DNA of 64,000 nt from Flavobacterium chilense (lineage in GTDB: Bacteria; Bacteroidota; Bacteroidia; Flavobacteriales; Flavobacteriaceae), in NCBI RefSeq assembly GCF_001602525.1, contig NZ_LSYT01000012.1:1-64000 (forward strand), in the 5' to 3' direction. Below, one piece after another: positions 33,861 through 42,750 of the stretch. The stretch's first letter is position 1, and each line of letters begins with the position of its first letter. Position numbers and translations under genes: made by a program. Under the pieces are notes generated by a model. The model searched no databases. It worked only from the letters and a program-made list of their open reading frames with translations, and was not told the DNA's origin.

Positions 33861-35564
33861 ATGTTGCTTATGAGATTTTCATTACTTACACTGTTTTTTT
33901 GTCATTTTGCTTTTGCTCAAACGCAATATCCCAAAAATGATTTTCGTCCGCCACTTGATATTCCAATGCAGCTTTCCGGGAATTTCGGGGAGTTAAGGCC
34001 TAATCATTTTCATGCCGGCTTCGATTTAAAAACAAATCAAAGGGAGGGATTAAATGTTTATGCGGTTGCTGACGGATATGTTTCGAGAATAAAAATTTCA
34101 ACTTTTGGAAACGGAAAATGTATTTATATTACACATCCTAACGGGTATACTTCTGTTTACGGACATCTGCAAACTACACTTGGACCAATTCAGGATTATG
34201 TAAAAAAAACGCATTACAAAGAAAAAGCATATGAAATTGAAATGTTTCTTAAGCCCAATGAACTGCCTGTCACAAAAGGTCAGTTAATTGCCTTGTCAGG
34301 GAATACAGGTTCATCAGAAGGTCCACATTTGCATTTTGAAATTCGTGATACCAAAACAGAATTTGTTATCAATCCAATATTTTTTGGATTTGATAAAAAC
34401 ATAAAAGATACCAAAAAACCTACTATTTCCAGTGTTTATGTATATCCTTTAGGCAATACGACAGTCAATCAGTCCAAACAACCTTTATTGCTGAATGTTG
34501 CTTTGCAAAAAGACGGTACGTATCTGGCAAGTAAAGTAAAAGCAAACGGAAAATTTGGTTTTGGAATCTCAGCAGTAGATTATGATGATGTTTCGTTTAA
34601 CAAAAATGGCGTTTTTAATGTTTCTACTTTTTTAAACGGAAATCAAAACTATAATTATCAGTTCAACACCTATTCATTTGATGAAATGCGATTTGTTAAT
34701 GCTTTAATTGACTATGGTAAATATAAAAAATCCGGTCAGCGTGTTCAGAAGCTTTTCATGAAAACACCTTATGCTTTAAGTATTATTAAAACCGATTCGC
34801 TTCGTGGAATTATTCCGGTCGAGCCGAATTTAGCTTCTACCTATAGAATTGAAGTTTCGGATTATTTCGGAAATTTAAGTGCTATTACGGTTCCAATTGA
34901 ATACGATGCCGCAACACCAATTGTAAATGCAGAACCTGTAACGTCAAAATATTTTATTAAAGTCAGCAAAGATGCTAATTTCGAAAAAGATAATATGTCT
35001 GTTTTTTTTCCGGCAGGAACTTTTTATGATGATTTTAATTTGAATTTTGATGTGAAAAACAAACGTATCTATATTCATGATGATACAGTTCCTGTACATT
35101 CTAATTTTACCATTACAATCAAAGATGATTCTTATCCGGAAGCACTAAGAGATAAACTTTTCATTGGAAGAATGAGTGGAAACAGCAGTAGTTATAATGG
35201 AACAATCAGAAAAGGTGATGTTTTTACCGCGAAATCAAAAACATTAGGACAATTTGGATTGGTGTTGGATACCATCGCTCCGGTTATAAAAATTCTTAAA
35301 CCAATTGAAGGAAAATGGATTAGTGACCAGAAGAAAATTGAGTTTGTAATAAGCGATGCTTCTTCAGGAATTAAGTCTTATAATGGTTATTTGAACGGAA
35401 ATTGGGTTTTATTCGAATATGAAAATAAAACAAAAAAAATTACGCATACATTTGATGACGCCTTACTGGCTGAAGGTGCAAATGATTTAAAAATAGAAGT
35501 AGTTGACAATGTAGGAAATTCTGCTATCTTTGAAACTCATTTTTTTAGAAGCCAACAAAAATAA
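33861..35564 (+). CDS. M23 family metallopeptidase (LytM-type), exported
   Basis: 567 residues from the Met at 33861 (33870 is an equal alternative giving MRFSLLTLFF). A signal peptide ends FAFAQ. The peptidase domain follows at about residues 40-190 with metal-site motifs NHFHAGFDLK (HxxxD) and GPHLHFEIRD (HxH), plus THPNGYTSVYGHL. The remaining about 370 residues are beta-rich and unassigned, perhaps Ig-like. The catalytic residues are intact, so it should cut peptidoglycan cross-bridges or another peptide. It is followed 12 bases later by a TonB-dependent receptor and so probably shares a transcript. Confidence 0.9.
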   Translation: MLLMRFSLLTLFFCHFAFAQTQYPKNDFRPPLDIPMQLSGNFGELRPNHFHAGFDLKTNQREGLNVYAVADGYVSRIKISTFGNGKCIYITHPNGYTSVYGHLQTTLGPIQDYVKKTHYKEKAYEIEMFLKPNELPVTKGQLIALSGNTGSSEGPHLHFEIRDTKTEFVINPIFFGFDKNIKDTKKPTISSVYVYPLGNTTVNQSKQPLLLNVALQKDGTYLASKVKANGKFGFGISAVDYDDVSFNKNGVFNVSTFLNGNQNYNYQFNTYSFDEMRFVNALIDYGKYKKSGQRVQKLFMKTPYALSIIKTDSLRGIIPVEPNLASTYRIEVSDYFGNLSAITVPIEYDAATPIVNAEPVTSKYFIKVSKDANFEKDNMSVFFPAGTFYDDFNLNFDVKNKRIYIHDDTVPVHSNFTITIKDDSYPEALRDKLFIGRMSGNSSSYNGTIRKGDVFTAKSKTLGQFGLVLDTIAPVIKILKPIEGKWISDQKKIEFVISDASSGIKSYNGYLNGNWVLFEYENKTKKITHTFDDALLAEGANDLKIEVVDNVGNSAIFETHFFRSQQK

Positions 35565-35576
35565 AACCCCAAACGT

Positions 35577-38036
35577 TTGAATCAGAATAAAATAATATTC
35601 GTTTTTGTTTTTTTATGGAGTAGCTATTTATCATTTGCTCAAAATGCTCATGTTAAAGGAGTTATTTTAGACAATGAAAACCGTCCGGTTAGTAATGTAA
35701 ATATTAGCTCAGCTAAGAATAGTACACAATCAGATTCCAATGGTTATTTTGAAATAGATGTACTTTCCAATAAAAAAGCTTCTGTGATTTTTACCCACAT
35801 TTCATTAAAGATGATAAGCTTAACGGTGAGTTTAAAGCCTAACGAGATTTTTGTTTTTAATCCCGTAATGAGTAATTCAGAAGAGCAAATGGGAGAAGTT
35901 TTTGTTTCGTCCAAAAATAAAAAACGTGTTCAGGGAATTACCACTGTAGATGTAGCTACTATTAAGAAAATTCCGGGTGCAAATGCCGGAATCGAAAATA
36001 TTCTAAAAACTTTGCCTGGTGTAAATTCAAACAATGAGCTCAGTACACAATATGCAGTGAGAGGCGGGAATTATGATGAAAACCTGGTGTATGTAAATGA
36101 GGTTGAAGTATACCGGCCTTTTTTAATTCGTTCAGGACAACAAGAAGGATTAAGTTTTACCAATACAGATTTAGTTCAGAACGTTGATTTTTCGGCAGGA
36201 GGATTTCAGGCAAAATTTGGAGATAAATTATCTTCTGTTCTCGATATTACCTACAGAAAACCAACTCAGTTTGGTGCTTCTCTGGAGGCGAGCTTACTTG
36301 GAGGAAGTGTTTCTGTTGATGCAGTTTCTAAAAATAAAAAATGGTCAGCAGTTACCGGAGTCCGATATCGTAATAATAGTTTGTTAGTGAACAGTCAGGA
36401 TACGCAAACCAATTATACACCAACTTTTGCCGATATTCAGACCAATATAAATTATGATATTTCTAAAAAATGGCAGGTGAGTTTTTTAGGAAATATTTCG
36501 CAGAATAAATATTTATACCAGCCTTTAACCCGCGAAACAAAATTTGGAACAATAGATCAGCCTATGTCCCTTGCAGTGTATTATGAGGGAAAAGAAAGAG
36601 ATCAGTACGATACTTATTTTGGAGCATTAAAAACAACTTATAAAGTTTCTCCAAGTCTGACTTTAAAGTTTATTGGTTCCTTATTTCATACTACAGAGCA
36701 AGAACATTTTGATATTTTGGCACAATATCGCCTTGGAAATGTGGGTGAAGATCAAACAACTCAAGTCGATTTTACACGCGGTATTGGTTCGCAACTGAGC
36801 CATGCCCGAAATGATCTCGACGCATTAATTGCAAATGCTGAGATTAAAGGCTTTAAAGAATGGAAAAATGACAGCCAGTTAGAATTTGGTTTAAAATATA
36901 CAAGAGAATCTATTCGTGACCGAATTGTAGAGTGGGAGATGATAGATTCTGCTGGTTTTTCTATAAATCCGCCAATCGTTGTTTTACCAAAAAACAATCA
37001 GCCTTATCAACCTTATACAGGGCCGCTTTTGCCTTATCAGGATGTTCGTGCTACAAATTACAATACCATTAACCGATTTTCGGGTTATGCACAATTTAAT
37101 AAAAAAGCAGAGATTGGATCCAATCAAATCTGGTATCATTTAGGAGCGCGTTTCCAAAGCTGGAATGTTTCCGGAGCTGCTGTTGAAGGAAAAAATCAAA
37201 TTGTAATAAGTCCGCGTGCCCAGTTTGCTATAAAACCGGATTGGGATATGGATATGGTTTTCAGGCTTTCAGGAGGATTGTATCATCAGCCGCCTTTTTA
37301 TAGAGAACTTCGCGATTTAGACGGAGTGGTGAATCCAAATGTAAAAGCACAGGAGGCGGTACATGTTGTTTTGAGTAATGATTATAACTTTAAAATTTGG
37401 AATCGTCCTTTTAAATGGGTTACAGAACTTTATTATAAATCACTTTCAGATGTAAATGTCTATTCGATTGATAATGTCAGAATTCGTTATGTTGCCAATA
37501 ACAATGCAAAAGCTTATGCGCAAGGTCTTGATTTTAGATTAAACGGAGAGTTTGTTCCGGGAACAGAATCGTGGATTAGTTTTGGATATTTAAAAACCGA
37601 AGAAAATTATGCAGATAAAGGATATATCGCGAGACCAACAGATCAGCGTTTAAAATTTGCTATGCTGTTTCAGGATTATATGCCTAATATTCCAAGTGTA
37701 AAATTGTATTTAAATTTAGTTTATAATACAGGTTTGCCTGGCGGTGCTCCTGCATATTCTGATCCGTACTTATACCAAAGCCGATTAAATGATTATCGTA
37801 GGGTAGATGTTGGTTTTGCTAAGGTTTTTGTAGATAATAGTACTAAAGTTGCTAAAGCAAACTGGCTGAAAAATTTTAAAGAATTATCTGTTGGAGTAGA
37901 GATTTTTAACCTGTTTAATAATCAAAATGCAATAACCAATACCTGGGTTCGTGATGTCTATTCTAAAAATCAATATGCGATTCCAAATTACATGACTTCA
38001 AGAGTTTTTAATCTAAAGATTAATGCAAGATTATAA
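35577..38036 (+). CDS. TonB-dependent receptor with N-terminal carboxypeptidase-like domain, TTG start
   Basis: 819 residues. The start is TTG at 35577: it gives a good signal peptide (NKIIFVFVFLWSSYLSFAQ), and no ATG occurs until inside the next domain. A CarboxypepD_reg-like domain spans about 25-105 and a plug domain about 110-225 (LKTLPGVNSNNELSTQYAVRGG; DLVQNVDFSAGGFQAKFGDK). A 22-strand barrel follows, ending in NLKINARL. Such receptors import large or scarce ligands with TonB energy. There is no SusD partner, so it is not a typical glycan-uptake pair; a siderophore, metal or peptide ligand is possible. Sharing a transcript with an M23 peptidase is notable. Confidence 0.92.
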   Translation: MNQNKIIFVFVFLWSSYLSFAQNAHVKGVILDNENRPVSNVNISSAKNSTQSDSNGYFEIDVLSNKKASVIFTHISLKMISLTVSLKPNEIFVFNPVMSNSEEQMGEVFVSSKNKKRVQGITTVDVATIKKIPGANAGIENILKTLPGVNSNNELSTQYAVRGGNYDENLVYVNEVEVYRPFLIRSGQQEGLSFTNTDLVQNVDFSAGGFQAKFGDKLSSVLDITYRKPTQFGASLEASLLGGSVSVDAVSKNKKWSAVTGVRYRNNSLLVNSQDTQTNYTPTFADIQTNINYDISKKWQVSFLGNISQNKYLYQPLTRETKFGTIDQPMSLAVYYEGKERDQYDTYFGALKTTYKVSPSLTLKFIGSLFHTTEQEHFDILAQYRLGNVGEDQTTQVDFTRGIGSQLSHARNDLDALIANAEIKGFKEWKNDSQLEFGLKYTRESIRDRIVEWEMIDSAGFSINPPIVVLPKNNQPYQPYTGPLLPYQDVRATNYNTINRFSGYAQFNKKAEIGSNQIWYHLGARFQSWNVSGAAVEGKNQIVISPRAQFAIKPDWDMDMVFRLSGGLYHQPPFYRELRDLDGVVNPNVKAQEAVHVVLSNDYNFKIWNRPFKWVTELYYKSLSDVNVYSIDNVRIRYVANNNAKAYAQGLDFRLNGEFVPGTESWISFGYLKTEENYADKGYIARPTDQRLKFAMLFQDYMPNIPSVKLYLNLVYNTGLPGGAPAYSDPYLYQSRLNDYRRVDVGFAKVFVDNSTKVAKANWLKNFKELSVGVEIFNLFNNQNAITNTWVRDVYSKNQYAIPNYMTSRVFNLKINARL

Positions 38037-38140
38037 GTGTTAATTGAATTGTGTTGTAATAAGAATAGCATCCTGTGTGTTGAATAAAGTGCCTGATGTT
38101 AGTAAAATTCAATAAAAATAGATAATACAATCAAAAATGC

Positions 38141-38148
38141 TATATTTG
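38141..38148 (+). promoter_or_regulatory. -7 box of the EF-hand lipoprotein gene
   Basis: TATATTTG, a perfect box, 23 bases before the start codon at 38172. No TTG at the standard spacing. Confidence 0.6.
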
Positions 38149-38171
38149 ATATTCTAATATAATTTGCAGAC

Positions 38172-38894
38172 ATGAAAAATTCCTTAAAATATATAGCCTT
38201 AGTAATCATCGGAACATTAGTGAGTTGTAAGGATGAAGTGCAGAAGCCAAAAGTAATTTATGATGCTTCAAATAAAGCAAATGTTGTTGCAAAAACAGAT
38301 TCAACACAGATTGAAGTGGCTGATTTGCCTATTCAGATGGAAGGAACCAGTTATCTGATTCATCCTGTTGGTGATTTAAGAGTGTATGAAAAAGGAACAA
38401 AAGCACGTTACGGATCTTCGAGTGTGAACGATGTTAGTTTTACGATTTCTAATTTAGGCGAATATGAAATTACGGGCTATTTACAAAACCTGAAATTTCA
38501 AAAAGTAGATTCAGATTCTATCAGACCTTTGACAGATAAACCGGCTTTAATTTTAACAGCAACTTATTTAAAAACAGTTGCTGATAAAACTCAAAATCAG
38601 ATCATGGTTTATACTTTGGCTGATGCAGATACCAATAAAGATGGTAAAATTGATACGAGCGATATTAAAACTTTATATTTAAGTGATATTAGCGGAGAGC
38701 ATTTTACTAAGGTTTCTGAAGATTTTCAGGAATTGGTAGACTGGAGTTTAATCGAATCTAAAAACCGTTTGTATTTTAGAACAATTGAAGACACAAACCA
38801 AAACGGACAATTTGATAAAAATGATGTTTTACATTATAACTATATAGATCTGGGTTCTAAAAAATGGGAAGTTAAGAGTTATAAACCTATCTAA
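38172..38894 (+). CDS. Hypothetical lipoprotein with two EF-hand-like calcium loops
   Basis: 240 residues. The signal peptide ends in a lipobox (GTLVSC, Cys19), so it is a lipoprotein of the inner or outer membrane. The middle is beta-rich and unassigned. Two EF-hand or dockerin-like loops are clear: DADTNKDGKIDTSDI (about 156-170) and EDTNQNGQFDKNDV (about 211-224), both with the Dx[DN]x[DN]G pattern. Calcium binding is therefore likely. Similar lipoproteins occur in flavobacteria but I know of no assigned function. An 8-bp periodic tract starts immediately after the stop codon. Confidence 0.82.
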   Translation: MKNSLKYIALVIIGTLVSCKDEVQKPKVIYDASNKANVVAKTDSTQIEVADLPIQMEGTSYLIHPVGDLRVYEKGTKARYGSSSVNDVSFTISNLGEYEITGYLQNLKFQKVDSDSIRPLTDKPALILTATYLKTVADKTQNQIMVYTLADADTNKDGKIDTSDIKTLYLSDISGEHFTKVSEDFQELVDWSLIESKNRLYFRTIEDTNQNGQFDKNDVLHYNYIDLGSKKWEVKSYKPI

Positions 38895-38918
38895 GGTGCT
38901 CAGGTTCTAAGATTCTAA
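38895..38918 (+). repeat. 8-bp periodic tract abutting the lipoprotein stop codon
   Basis: Units GGTGCTCA, GGTTCTAA, GATTCTAA directly follow the TAA at 38892-38894. Left partner of the inverted tract at 38994-39049. Confidence 0.85.
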
Positions 38919-38939
38919 GTTTTTTAGATGTAATTAAAG

Positions 38940-38974
38940 AAAGGCTGTTAAAAATATAATTTTTAACAGCCTTT
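38940..38974. terminator. Bidirectional terminator, lipoprotein/DUF2971 genes
   Basis: AAAGGCTGTTAAAAA pairs with TTTTTAACAGCCTTT around TATAA, between convergent genes and between inverted periodic tracts. Confidence 0.88.
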
Positions 38975-38993
38975 CTTTATGTCAAAGATTGGT

Positions 38994-39049
38994 GAATCTT
39001 AGTACCTCAAAACCTTAGTCCCTCAGAATCTTAGTCCCTTAGAACCTTT
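38994..39049 (-). repeat. 8-bp periodic tract abutting the DUF2971 stop codon
   Basis: Seven consecutive 8-base units on the plus strand (GAATCTTA, GTACCTCA, AAACCTTA, GTCCCTCA, GAATCTTA, GTCCCTTA, GAACCTTT). On the minus strand this is GGTTCTAA, GGGACTAA, GATTCTGA and so on, running directly from the DUF2971 stop codon. Confidence 0.88.
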
Positions 39050-39749
39050 AAATTAATATATCACTTTCCAAATCAGATTTTTCAATTTCAAAACCAAAAT
39101 CCAGACGTTCTACGAGTTCGATTACCAGCTTTTTGTACCAGTTTTCTGATTTTGGGTGAATGTATATTTTTTCGATTAATTGCTTAAGGTCGACATTGAT
39201 TTTTAATCCGTCATTTAATTTAAGATCGCTTTTTGAAGTGTCGGTCAGAATACGTACTTCGCGTTCGTATTGAAAGCTTTTTCTTTTAAATAAAAACGGA
39301 AAGAATAAGTCATCAAACGGGATATATTCTTTTTTGTAATCAATGTAATTTACTTCGCCAATATACTGATCAAAGTTGTTTTCAGGCTTTACTGCTTTTT
39401 GAAGTCTTCCAATTGTAGACTGAATCGCCAGACCTTCATTGTTTTTGGTGAAAATCTGCCACATGGCAAAAGATTCATATTCGTTAATATGCCAGCTGCT
39501 AATAGCTACTTTTTCACGATGTGTTTTGTAGTAATTTAAAAATTCAGGATTGTCAATCGCCAGTTTTTTAATCTCCTCATAAGTAGGTTCGCTAAAAGTG
39601 CCTTCGTACTGATCTTCAAATTTATCAGAACGGGACATAAATAATTTTTTAGACAATAATAAATCAAGGAATTTAGATAAATCTAAGTATTTCCAGACAA
39701 TTGTATCCGGATCATCAGGAAGCTTTATGTTCGGATTTTTCAGATACAT
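39048..39749 (-). CDS. DUF2971 domain protein
   Basis: 233 residues, cytosolic. The DUF2971 pattern is visible: WKYLDLSKFLDLLLSKKLFMSRSDKFEDQYEG at the start, then VAISSWHINEYESFAMWQIF, GLAIQSTIGRL and KRKSFQYEREVRI. The family is scattered in genomes, often near defence or mobile genes, and its function is unknown. Here it is a single gene, convergent with the lipoprotein and facing a long upstream gap towards the ABC exporter gene. A near-consensus box TAACTTTA occurs upstream. It may be an accessory gene. Confidence 0.85.
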   Translation of the reverse strand: MYLKNPNIKLPDDPDTIVWKYLDLSKFLDLLLSKKLFMSRSDKFEDQYEGTFSEPTYEEIKKLAIDNPEFLNYYKTHREKVAISSWHINEYESFAMWQIFTKNNEGLAIQSTIGRLQKAVKPENNFDQYIGEVNYIDYKKEYIPFDDLFFPFLFKRKSFQYEREVRILTDTSKSDLKLNDGLKINVDLKQLIEKIYIHPKSENWYKKLVIELVERLDFGFEIEKSDLESDILI

Positions 39750-39877
39750 TCTCTACAGCTTAAAATGATTTATTCTTTAACTAGTCTAAAGTTATAAAAA
39801 TAAACACAGATTAAGGACAATAAACTTAGTTTTAATGGTTCCTTAATCTGTGCGTTATTTTAGCTTTGTATAGAATT

Positions 39878-41707
39878 TTAAGACTCGAAAGACTGCATGG
39901 TTACCAATTTGTTATAAGTTCCATTATGTGCAATCAGTTCTTCATGGGTTCCTTGTTCGACGATTTTTCCTTTTTGCATTACTACAATTACGTCTGCTTT
40001 TTGAATCGTCGAAAGTCGGTGAGCAATTATAATAGAAGTTCTGTTCTGCATCATGTTTTCAAGTGCAACCTGAACAAATTTTTCACTTTCTGTATCTAAA
40101 TTAGAAGTGGCTTCATCCAGAATCATAATTGGTGGATTCTTTAATACTGCTCTCGCGATTGATAAACGTTGTTTTTGTCCGCCTGAAATTTTATTTCCAC
40201 TATCGCCAATATTGGTGTAAATTCCTAAAGGCAGATCTTTTACAAACTCATAGGCATTTGCAATTTTTAGCGCTTCGATAATTTCATCATCAGTAGCGTC
40301 TAATTTTCCTAAGGCAATATTTGCCTTAATTGTATCATTAAATAAAATACTGTCTTGTGTCACTAATCCGATTAAATTACGAAGTGATTGTAGATTTATA
40401 TCTTTAATATTGATTCCGTCAACAGAAATAGATCCGTCATTAACATCGTAAAAACGAGTTAACAAATTTGCCATAGTACTTTTTCCACTTCCGGATTGAC
40501 CAACAAGTGCAACAGTCTGGCCTTTTTTAATTTGAAGAGAGAAGTCTTTTAAAATAGTTTCATTCTCATATTTGAAATTAATATTCTGAACGCTAATATT
40601 ATCGTCAAAAGTTGTTTTTTCAATGGCATTTTCTTTTGAAACAATAGTATTTTCCTGGTCTAAAATCTCAAGAACGCGTTCTGCAGCTGCGTTTCCTCTT
40701 TTTACCCCATAGGAAGCTTTAGAGATTGCTTTTGCCGGAGTTAAGATGTTATAAGCAAGACCCATGTAAGCAATAAATGCAGCGCCTTCTAATGTTTTGT
40801 CTATCAAAACCATTTGACCTCCGTACCAAAGTAATATCGCAATTACAGTAATTCCCATAAATTCACTAGCAGGAGAAGCTAAGTTCTGGCGATTACCAAT
40901 ACTGTTTGATAATGAGAAAAAACGTTCAGTAGAGTTCTGAAAAACAGTATTAAAATAGTTTTCGGCATTGTATCCTTTAACCACCTTTAATCCGCCTATA
41001 GTTTCTTCAATAGTAGATAAAAAAGCGCCTTGTTCCTGCTGTGCTTTACTGGATTGTTTTTTAAGCTGTTTCCCAATTAATGAAATGATATATCCGGAAA
41101 TTGGAATAAATATAAAAACAAATATGGTTAGTTTCGCACTGATGATTAGCATTGCTACTATAGTGAAAACTATGGTAAGCGGTTCTTTTACGATAAGTTC
41201 CAAAATAGCTAGAAATGAGTTTTGTACCTCGTTTACATCTGCTGAAATTCTGGAAATTATATCTCCTTTTCTTTTTTCAGAATAAAAAGCCAAAGGCAAT
41301 TCCAGTGTTTTTTTATACAAAGAATTTCGCATATCTCTTAAGACGCCATTTCGTAAAAAGTTAATAAAAAACATAGCCAAATAATCAGCTAAGTTCTTTA
41401 ATAAAAAGATCGAAATAATAATGGCAACCATTACAGATAAGACATATCCGGATTCGTGTGTTCCTTTTGTGGTAGTAATATAATAGCTTAAATAATCTTC
41501 GCCAAATTGTTTAAGCTCGAGTATTCCGTTGTATACAGGTTTTACGTGATTTGCTTTGGTTTTGTCAAATAGAACCTGAAGCATTGGTATTAAAGCAACA
41601 AATGAAAGTGTGCTGAAAAGCGCGTACAAAACATTAAAAAAGATGTTTAGGAATGCGTATTTTTTATATGGATATATAAAAGGAACTATTTTTTTAAAAT
41701 TACTCAT
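39878..41707 (-). CDS. ABC exporter, fused permease and ATPase (MsbA-like)
   Basis: 609 residues, a half-transporter. Six transmembrane helices span about 1-325 and the nucleotide-binding domain about 365-600. The NBD has Walker A GQSGSGKST, Q-loop LVTQDS, signature ISGGQKQRLS, Walker B IMILDEATS and H-loop AHRLST. It works as a homodimer to flip or export a lipid, glycolipid or drug. The upstream genes (phosphosugar mutase and, further off, a GT2 glycosyltransferase) suggest envelope lipid or glycan transport; that is inference. Its start codon directly follows the stop of the nuclease gene, so it is the last gene of a three-gene operon. Confidence 0.93.
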   Translation of the reverse strand: MSNFKKIVPFIYPYKKYAFLNIFFNVLYALFSTLSFVALIPMLQVLFDKTKANHVKPVYNGILELKQFGEDYLSYYITTTKGTHESGYVLSVMVAIIISIFLLKNLADYLAMFFINFLRNGVLRDMRNSLYKKTLELPLAFYSEKRKGDIISRISADVNEVQNSFLAILELIVKEPLTIVFTIVAMLIISAKLTIFVFIFIPISGYIISLIGKQLKKQSSKAQQEQGAFLSTIEETIGGLKVVKGYNAENYFNTVFQNSTERFFSLSNSIGNRQNLASPASEFMGITVIAILLWYGGQMVLIDKTLEGAAFIAYMGLAYNILTPAKAISKASYGVKRGNAAAERVLEILDQENTIVSKENAIEKTTFDDNISVQNINFKYENETILKDFSLQIKKGQTVALVGQSGSGKSTMANLLTRFYDVNDGSISVDGINIKDINLQSLRNLIGLVTQDSILFNDTIKANIALGKLDATDDEIIEALKIANAYEFVKDLPLGIYTNIGDSGNKISGGQKQRLSIARAVLKNPPIMILDEATSNLDTESEKFVQVALENMMQNRTSIIIAHRLSTIQKADVIVVMQKGKIVEQGTHEELIAHNGTYNKLVTMQSFES

Positions 41708-42745
41708 TTATTTGTGGATGTTATTTTCTGCTATGGCAATGGCTCTTTCGAGTTTTTCCAGCAATAATTTTTTTTCAGGTAATTGGGTTAAATAAGCCGA
41801 AACTTTGATTTGTTCATCATTGTCAAGCATTAAATAATTAATTTGCTCGGGAGATTTTTCACTGCACAAAATTAATCCAATTGGTTTGTTTTCTCCTTCT
41901 TTTTGTTCATTTTTCTCTAGCCAACGTAAATAAAGCTCCATTTGACCTTTGTAGCTGGCTTTAAATTTTCCTAATTTTAAGTCAATTGCAACCAATCGGC
42001 GTAAACCACGATGGTAAAAAAGCAGGTCGATATAGAAATCTTCATCATCAATGGTGATTCTTTTTTGGCGTGCAAGAAAGGCAAATTCGCTGCCCATTTC
42101 GGTAATGAAATTTTGTAATTGGGCTAAGATTGAACTTTCTAAATCTTTTTCTGAATAACTATCGTGAAGACCTAAGAAATCTAAAAAATAAGGATCCCGA
42201 AAAGTTAAATCAGGACTAATTTGTTTTTCAGTTTTTAATAACTCCAGGTCGTTAATTATAGTTTTTTCGGGTTTTTTGCTGATGGCAGTTCTTTCAAAAA
42301 GCATACTGTCAATGCGCTCTTGTAAGGTTCGTACGCTCCAGCGTTCGTGAGCACTCATCTGAATGTAGAATTCACGTTTTATATTATTGTCAATATAAAT
42401 TAAAGTTCTGATGTGAGACCAACTTAATTGTGCACACACTGTGTGCACAATTGTAAGGTCTTGAAATGTAGCGTTTAACCTGATGAAGCTGTGAATGTTT
42501 CTTTTGTTAAATCCGCTTCCGTATCTATTGGATAGCTCTTCGCTTAAATTTTTAATGAGTTTTTTTCCGTAATCAGCTCTATCGTTTTTAAGAATCTCGT
42601 TATTGATTGTTTTTCCAATTTTCCAATATAAAAGCGTCAATTCCTGATTCACTGTTTTAGCAACAAAATGACGAGACTGATCTATTAATCCAATTATTGA
42701 ATCTAATAGTTCAGGTTCATCATTTGTTTCAGGTTTGTCACTCAT
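41708..42745 (-). CDS. DUF1016/YhcG-type PDDEXK nuclease domain protein
   Basis: 345 residues. An N-terminal DUF1016 helical domain spans about 10-170 (LYWKIGKTINNEI, YGSGFNKRNIHSFIRL, LSWSHIRTLIYI). A C-terminal PDDEXK domain spans about 190-340: EFAFLARQKRITI, the acidic Asp in DFYIDLLFYHR, the DLK triad element in LVAIDLKLGKF, and GQMELYLRW. Catalytic residues look intact. Such proteins are often linked to mobile or defence loci. Here it sits between the mutase gene (5-base gap) and the ABC exporter (0-base gap) on the same strand, an odd place that suggests insertion. The target is unknown. Confidence 0.9.
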   Translation of the reverse strand: MSDKPETNDEPELLDSIIGLIDQSRHFVAKTVNQELTLLYWKIGKTINNEILKNDRADYGKKLIKNLSEELSNRYGSGFNKRNIHSFIRLNATFQDLTIVHTVCAQLSWSHIRTLIYIDNNIKREFYIQMSAHERWSVRTLQERIDSMLFERTAISKKPEKTIINDLELLKTEKQISPDLTFRDPYFLDFLGLHDSYSEKDLESSILAQLQNFITEMGSEFAFLARQKRITIDDEDFYIDLLFYHRGLRRLVAIDLKLGKFKASYKGQMELYLRWLEKNEQKEGENKPIGLILCSEKSPEQINYLMLDNDEQIKVSAYLTQLPEKKLLLEKLERAIAIAENNIHK

Positions 42746-42750
42746 TTTGT

